NCBI RefSeq assembly: GCF_958295425.1 | Contig: NC_081146.1 | Coordinates: 21,399,458-21,463,457 of the forward strand | Reading direction: 5' to 3' | Length of the DNA stretch: 64,000 bases | From: Solea solea | Lineage: Eukaryota > Chordata > Actinopteri > Pleuronectiformes > Soleidae | Shown: in pieces, positions 57,403 to 64,000 of the stretch | How positions within the stretch are numbered: position 1 is the stretch's first letter | How the letters are laid out: each line of letters starts with the position of its first letter | The notes under the pieces: model-generated | Database searches by the model: none | The model's input: the letters and a program-made list of their open reading frames with translations, nothing else | Told to the model about the DNA's origin: nothing | Position numbers and translations under genes: made by a program

Positions 57403-59062
57403 CAGTATATCACTATTCAGCAGCCGAACAAACCAAACACAGGATCCGGAGAGAGCCTCTTGTGTTCTTTTGTTACTTGAAGGCCACAAGAGAGTTTACA
57501 CACACTCTTGAAAGGGGGGTAGGGTGAGGTGAGGGCTATATAGTAGGTTGCAATAGGCAACATCAGGCAACATCAAGCAGCTGCTTGCATAGATTGTTAC
57601 AAAATGATATACTGTAAATTTTTATTGTCAACATCACTTCACAGTTCTCGTCCAATAAAGAAACCAAGCTTGACAAAATACTGCATGTGCCCTACAGATA
57701 TACAGTATACCCATCTATTAATCTAAGTGAAATTTATAGCCTTTCAATTGGCTTCTAACCACATTCATATTGTATGGCTTTAAGATAGTTTACAAGCTTA
57801 AAAACTACAGATTCAATCAGTTTAGTTTGAAGATTGCATTTAAAGAAATCTTTGTTGTTCATATGTTCGAAAACTTAAGAGAAAAATACATAAGGAGGAA
57901 GAGGGTTGATAAAGTTTTGAAGCTGATCCAAGTCAAGGGTTCAAGGTCAAGATATCATCTTCGATAAGGAGGCCAGGGATAGAATCTGGATTATGTGTTT
58001 TTCTCAGAAATTGTACATACAGATAAACGATGGATAGACAACGGTAGTAGAGCGCTATTAGTTAGGTTTCCACTACTGAAAACTGGTAATGGAAACACCT
58101 ACATCTCAAAACCTCTCAAATATCACTGATACATTCTTTATGCTCTCATGAGGTGGTTTTCCAGACGATATAAAAGTTTAAGTTTGACCAGAGAAGCTAC
58201 ACAAATGGCTCTGGTCAATAAATTGCACAAAAAACATTGAATACATTGTATAAGGTAGATATGTCTAATTAAATACTTAAAAGTACTAAATATAGGTCTC
58301 CAAATATCAAAATAAATATGCACATTAGTTAAAAGGCTCTGTTGGGAGGATGTGGGGTAGCAGCACCACTGTCCTATATCTCCTAGCAAAGGGTAGAAAG
58401 TTAAACAGGTGAAGGGATCGAAGGACGGAAGCACAGGCAACGTCAAGTCTTTCTAGAACACCTTACAGATCTCCCGCCTGCCCTCACACAGTCAGAATAT
58501 GGAAAAGCTTATTTACATTCCACCATTATGCTGCAGGGGTGAAGCAGGGAGGATTCGAGCTGTCTCTTTCCTTGTCCTCATTAGTGCAGAGCTGCTCTCT
58601 CTCTCACCCTCACACCGTCTCTCTCACACACAATCTCCAGCTCTAAACAGGCCGACGGTTTGAAGATAGGCCCACTGTGCCGAGCAGCGCCGAGCCGAGC
58701 ACAGGGCTGTGAGATGAGAAAGCCCCTGTGTAAAGGAGAATGCAGGCGAATGCTTGTAATTGGGCCCCGAGAATCAGCTGTCAAATATCTCCCGTTAGTT
58801 CTCCTGCTTTTTTTCCCATCCATTACTATGCTAATACTATGACATCTATGCATGCACATGAGACACGGCGCACATGATAAGAGTTCCTGCCTTTAGCCAG
58901 TCTTTTAGCCAGTCCTGATCACCGACACAGGAACACATTTGACTCCAAACCCAACCTTGTCTTCTTTTACCAGTTGTCAACTGTCCCTCAGTGATATTTA
59001 GCAGGTCAAAGATTCAGGTCATTGGACAAGGTTGGGCATTGTTTGGATTTTATCAATTCCAA
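57403..59062. other. Unique DNA, no gene seen
   Basis: The block 58640-58860 is GC-richer and unique (AATGCTTGTAATTGGGCCCC, GCTGTCAAATATCTCCC), a candidate conserved element. No exon was recognised. Confidence 0.45.
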
Positions 59063-59390
59063 TAGGGCCGTGACTAACGCTTATTTTCATAAATGATTCA
59101 TCTGTCGAATAGTAAGTGCAATTTAGTTGATAAAATGTCAGAAAATGTTTATCTGTGTTTCCCAAATCTTGAAACGATGATGTTCTTAAATGCCTTGTGT
59201 TGTCCACAAACCAATATTTTTCCGATGTAATGATTTCTTTGTTATATGGAGAAACCAGAAAATATTCACATATAAGAAGCGGGAAAATCAGTGAACTTGA
59301 TTTAATAATTAATACAAACACTCAAACTGATTAATCGACTATCAGAATAGTTGACAATTAATTTAGTCAATCAATGTATTATTGCTTTAT
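59063..59390. mobile_element. hAT-type MITE, copy 2
   Basis: Starts TAGGGCCGTGACTAACGC and carries the family landmarks AATGATTTCTTTGTTATATG and TATTCACATATAAGAAGC. The right end is eroded (ATTATTGCTTTAT), so the end coordinate is approximate. Confidence 0.8.
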
Positions 59391-61846
59391 ATGCTTATCA
59401 CATCCAGTTCTTATTAATTCCCATTGCCGATGTGAGCACCACAGAAGTGCTAGCTTGTATCTGACACTAGTACAAAAACTGGCAGAAAAAACATCTTGTC
59501 CTTGCAGATATATAAAGTATTTGTTTTAAAAAAGAAAAAGAGGAAATTAAACATTTTATAGGAACCATTAACCAGAACTGAAATTCTTTTTTTTTTTCTC
59601 ATTCCTGGCACATGATATCCGGTTCTTTGGTCAGTGTTATTTTGGGACATATTAAATCTCCAGAAATAGCTGCACAGTGAGCAAATCCAATGCTTTCACA
59701 CCTGGAGCTCTCAGGGGTAAAATCAGTCCTACATATACAGAGATGGTGGTGAAAATGTTTGTTACAAGTACAGGCAGCTGCTGACCAAGACCTGCAGGGA
59801 GGTCAGTACTCGTATTTTGAGAGGAAGTGCTGGGCCTGCACACCCACCACACTTCGGCATGTTTAAGATGCTTTGGATTGACGTGCATGACAAAGGGTTC
59901 TAATTCCAACAAAGTAGAGCAATATTCTACATGCCACAGTCAATAACCTCATGAACTCTATACAAAGCAGAGGCGTCACAAACCAGATACTGACTGGTTT
60001 TCTGACGTGTCATGCGAGCACGGTCTTATGGCCATAAATATGCAACAAACATGCTGTTTAATTATGTTAATAAAAGCAGATTTTAGTTGTGTTTGTGTTT
60101 CTTAGTAAAGCAGTGTTTAAATGTCCATGCTGCACACAGGAAGTGATTCTTTTAAGACCAAAACAGTGGGGACAATAGCGACATTGCACTATAAAACAAG
60201 ACAGGTTGGAGGATGACTGAAAATACAAAGACATGCCCACAAAAAAGCAAATTGTACTGATGAGAAAACTCTGTCATTCAGTAGTTTGATGGGATGAACT
60301 CTGCTCTGCCACTGTATACACACGTATGCTCCCTCAGTCAGGTCTGATAGTATCGCATGACAGTTGGAGGACACAGTATACAAATAATGTTAAACCGATT
60401 CCGTTCATGGAGACACCTGAGAAATGGAAGTGAGCACAAAAGTAGCGCATTTATATTTTCCCCGACTGTGTTTATGCAAGCGAGTGTTGTGATTTTCTGT
60501 CATCACAATGAAAAGTGCTTAAGATGCACATCTCCTCGTTCCTTGTTTAAAAGAAAATGTGAGTGAAAAGCAAGAAATTGTACAGGAACTCTCTCCCTGT
60601 AACACAACCACATAAAATGCCAATTTTCTGCTGCTTCAAGCTGCTCCTTAATATGAAAGACACTTCAGGTCTGGTTGCACAGTCTGGACAAAGGCCTCGT
60701 CAGTTCACACAGCCGTGTTGCACATAGAGAAATGTGATCAGTTGTTCAGTCATTGTTAAGCCCAGAGCTGTGTGTTGTTGTATAATGGTCACCAAGGTGC
60801 TGTGTAACAAAAGCCCTTTGTGACTCTTTCTTATGTTTCAGAGAATGTTATATTGTGTCTGAATATATCCTGAGGAGGAAGCCAGCACAGAGTGCATGTG
60901 CTTGTGTGTGTGTGCAGCGGCTCTTGTCTTAAAGTAAATTATGACATTATGTGTTGACAGTCCAAACAAAGGCAAAGAGATATTCCCATGGTGTAGAATA
61001 CCTGGCCTGCAGGCTCACTACACCTCACACAGACCAGCCAGAGCTAATTACAAGTTAACCAAGGTGGGATTACATGAATGAAAGCACTGTATCTCCTGTC
61101 AAGTCAGTTTTCCTTGTTTCTGGTACTTTTAACACAAAGCAGTGATGAAATAAACATACTTTATCGCTTGCATACATGAGGTACATCATGTACTGAACTT
61201 GAGCTTCTCTATCCTCTACATGCTCCCAGATAAACTAGCGGTTTCCATCCTTTTTTCGGCTTCCTGTGTCTCATAAACAGCAGTGTGTTATGATGTTTTT
61301 CCTTCTAAAAGTCTCACGTCTCCATTGTAAAAACACGACCACATTCTTTAATAGCTCAACAATTAGAGAAAGGTCTCGAAACTAGAAACAGATTTAGGAA
61401 TCGTACGTGTTTATTCTGCATCTTAAAAAGGTTCCCGCAAATCGTTGCTCGTCTGTGTTTCCACTGTAACAACAACAAGGTAATTTGGTGCAGCAGGATG
61501 TTATTTGATCAATAAGTGTAAGTAAAAACACAGCTACAATAAACATAAAGGAGATTCAAAATCAGGCCGCTGTTGATCTTAAAGAGATGAGCAAATAGTA
61601 GCAAAGTGTACTATAAACACCAGAAATGTGGGACTGAAATTATGAGTGCTCGACATATTAGGCAACCTAAGCCCCACCAACAAAGGTTCATTTACTTCCA
61701 ATTGTCAATGACCTCAATGGAAATTATGTAAAAACAATATAAGATATAATACAAAAACATATTTCGGGTAAAACTTCCAAAAAACGAATCTAATAAAAGG
61801 CAAAAATTACAGAAGAAATGTTGTTAAAACATTTCTCACCCAGAAT
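59391..61846. other. Unique DNA, no gene seen
   Basis: A T-run lies at 59588-59599. Short frames on both strands, no recognised domain. Confidence 0.5.
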
Positions 61847-62165
61847 TAGGGCTGACAATTATTTAACAATTAACAATTATTTTCATAGTTGATTAATCGA
61901 GTAATTGTTTGGTCCATGAAATTTCCGAAAATGATGTTCTCAACCATCTTCTTTTGTCTACAAACCAATATGATTCCGTTTTAATGATTTCTTTGTTATA
62001 TGGAGCAAATAAATGAAAGTGAAAATATCCACATTTTGTGAGCTAAAAAATCAGAAAAACTTGTTTCATTATTGGAAAAACACTCAGATTAATTGATCAT
62101 CAAAATAGTTAAAATAATAGTTAATAGACGATTCATTTAGTAATCGTATAATCGTTGTAGACCTA
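61847..62165. mobile_element. hAT-type MITE, copy 3, with 8-bp duplication
   Basis: Starts TAGGGCTGACAA and ends GTTGTAGACCTA. CCCAGAAT flanks it on both sides (61839-61846 and 62166-62173), an 8-bp target duplication as expected of hAT elements. The body carries AATGATTTCTTTGTTATATG like the other copies. Confidence 0.88.
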
Positions 62166-62173
62166 CCCAGAAT

Positions 62174-63782
62174 AATAATAATCACTATAGATCTGTTTTT
62201 TGTATCATATGTATTAACTTATTAACTTACATGGTTGATTTGTGGCCACAGCAAAAAAAAAAAGGTTGTGTATGTGTAACCGACAATAATCCATGCACAT
62301 GTTTTCCTCACAGTAATACAGAAGACATTTCCACAGCAGCACGACAACACAGAGTGTGGTGGGTTGTGGGGTGGGTTCTCGGAGGGGTTGGGGGGGTGAA
62401 GGGGGGGGGGGGAGCTACCGCTGCCGCTCTGAATCTGGTTCATTTGAAGTGTTGATAGGCAAGCAGCCACAAAAAGCCGAGTTAATAAGCAATTTAGAGC
62501 TTTAAACCCAGTCCATGATGAAAGTTTAATGATATCAACACAAATTTGCTGTCACATAATCTCCCCTTTTAATCATTTTTCACTGTCATTACAAGGCTAA
62601 CAGATAAACAAGTCTAATCCACCTGATTGACGTCTTCCACTAAATTGGCTGCATGAAAGTCTGTGAAAATATGTCGGGGCAATTAATTAAGTGCACTTTT
62701 CTTCTTTTCAAGTTTCCCTCTGGAATGCAGAGTGGCAGTCGGGAGCACGGGGAGGCGGCTTTGGTGTATTACTGAGGTCAAACGCTGGTCCCCTGTGTTA
62801 TCGGAGAGTACACGACGTGCCTCTGAACGGGAGCTAGACCCGATCGAAATTCACATCAAGCCTGGGAGATGTAAAGCCGCGCAGCTGCCCGACCTCTGAC
62901 CCTTAAAAACTGCAAGATCACATGTTGCCATTGCACTACTGTATGTTTCTGTAAACCACAAAAGACAAGCGAGCTCATGTTTCTCAACCAAAACACGAGT
63001 TATTTACACGTATACAGACGTGCAATTCATCGTGACGGTGTGGCAGCGAGGAAATGAGGGTGATAACCATCCAGCGATGGGCCAGTGCTAAAAGAATTCA
63101 CCTGGACGAGGCTATAAAAAGAAAAAAATCATGCTTTTTTTCCTTATCTTCTCCATCGCAACACACAGTGCCATTATTACAGAGAAACAATCTGCAACAA
63201 ATCTTCCAACATTTGGTCTCAAACTGGTCTTGAACTGTGAACAGCTGCTTGGCGGACATCTTGCACTAACAACTCCTCCTCCTCCTCCTTCGCCGTCCGG
63301 CTCAAATACGTGTGAAGTACGTCACTTAAGAAAAAGTCTGTTAAGCCAACATTTTTTTTTTTCCCCCCTCTTTCTTTTTTTCCTGTAAAGAATGTACAAA
63401 TGGAACATTTCCAGTGGTTTGCAGAAAACAGCAACATTATTTTAATTTTTTTTTTCTGGGACACCAGAGTAAAGACAAAGCACACAAGCAAGCCTCTACA
63501 TCAGCCGGCTTAACTGTGGCACTGGAGGCCAAATTCAACATCTTTCTTTAATTAGGCCACAAAATTTGGGCATCTCATTGGCTCGCATGCTTCACATTTT
63601 TGAAGTGAAAATGCAAAAGGGACATACACACCCGGTAAAAAAAACATCTAGACGTGCGCTTGGCACTAAAATCCTCATTGCAGTACAAAGGAAGGAGAAG
63701 GATTTTTATTGTCAGAGATGTTTTGAGCACAACAGTCACAATCCAATATATCAGCCAGGTATTTCCTTACAGCTATGTCAAC
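62174..63782. other. Unique DNA, no gene seen
   Basis: G-rich tract at 62383-62412. The block 62630-62900 looks unique, with CAATTAATTAAG at 62680-62691, a homeodomain-like motif. T- and C-rich runs lie at 63349-63380. No exon recognised. Confidence 0.45.
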
Positions 63783-64000
63783 TAAGGCTGCAACTGCTGT
63801 ATGGATTATTTCCATAATCGATTAATCGAGTTATCGTTTGGTCTGTAAAATGTAAAATGTTTATCAGTGTTATTTTAGAAATGGTCTTGTTTTGTCCACA
63901 AACCAAAACTTTTCAGTGTTAATGATTTATTTCTTACATGGAGCAAAGAAACCAGAAAATATTCATATTTAAGAAGCTGAAAAATATGTGAGAAAAACAT
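63783..64000. mobile_element. hAT-type MITE, copy 4, cut by the window end
   Basis: Starts TAAGGCTGCAACTGCTG and follows the family through TTCCATAATCGATTAATCGA, GTTTGGTCTGTAAAATG and TTAAGAAGCTGAAAAATATG to the last base. Its right end lies outside the window. Confidence 0.85.

Overview
This is vertebrate nuclear DNA, almost certainly from a teleost fish. The interspersed repeats seen here (tRNA-derived SINEs, hAT-type MITEs, a Tc1-like relic and LINE 3' ends) are of the kinds that crowd teleost genomes, and the background is AT-rich with many CA/TG microsatellites. I found no convincing protein-coding exon of a host gene in 64 kb. The only protein-level signals are decayed transposon fragments: Tc1-like transposase at 56406-56600 and LINE ORF2 C-terminal pieces near 32.5, 39.6 and 47.7 kb. 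The window is therefore intergenic or deep intronic.

Layout. 1-2756: unique AT-rich DNA with old SINE and MITE remnants. 2757-16975: one continuous satellite array of about 14.2 kb built from a 38-bp unit, with multi-kilobase internal duplications. The array carries nine copies of a module containing a tRNA-Arg-like sequence, and one 384-bp SINE inserted with a 12-bp target duplication. 17079-17151: a tRNA-Trp(CCA)-like pseudogene on the minus strand, just outside the array. 17.2-31 kb: unique DNA with microsatellites and a dense set of nested elements, namely a hAT-type element at 22269-22744 with an exact 8-bp duplication and a MITE inside a MITE at 23.9-25.1 kb. 31-50 kb: mostly unique, with LINE fragments, a GT-flanked repeat cluster at 35.3-36.1 kb and two clean inverted repeats (35607-35669 and 43448-43481). 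50-64 kb: further MITEs, a Tc1-like relic and three copies of one hAT MITE, the last cut by the window end.

Most notable is the satellite that has captured and amplified a tRNA-Arg-like sequence. All nine copies share the same flanks, so one capture followed by amplification explains them better than nine insertions. Several GC-richer unique blocks with homeodomain-like TAATTA motifs (for example 33.0-33.4 kb) are candidate regulatory elements, but only cross-species alignment could confirm this.
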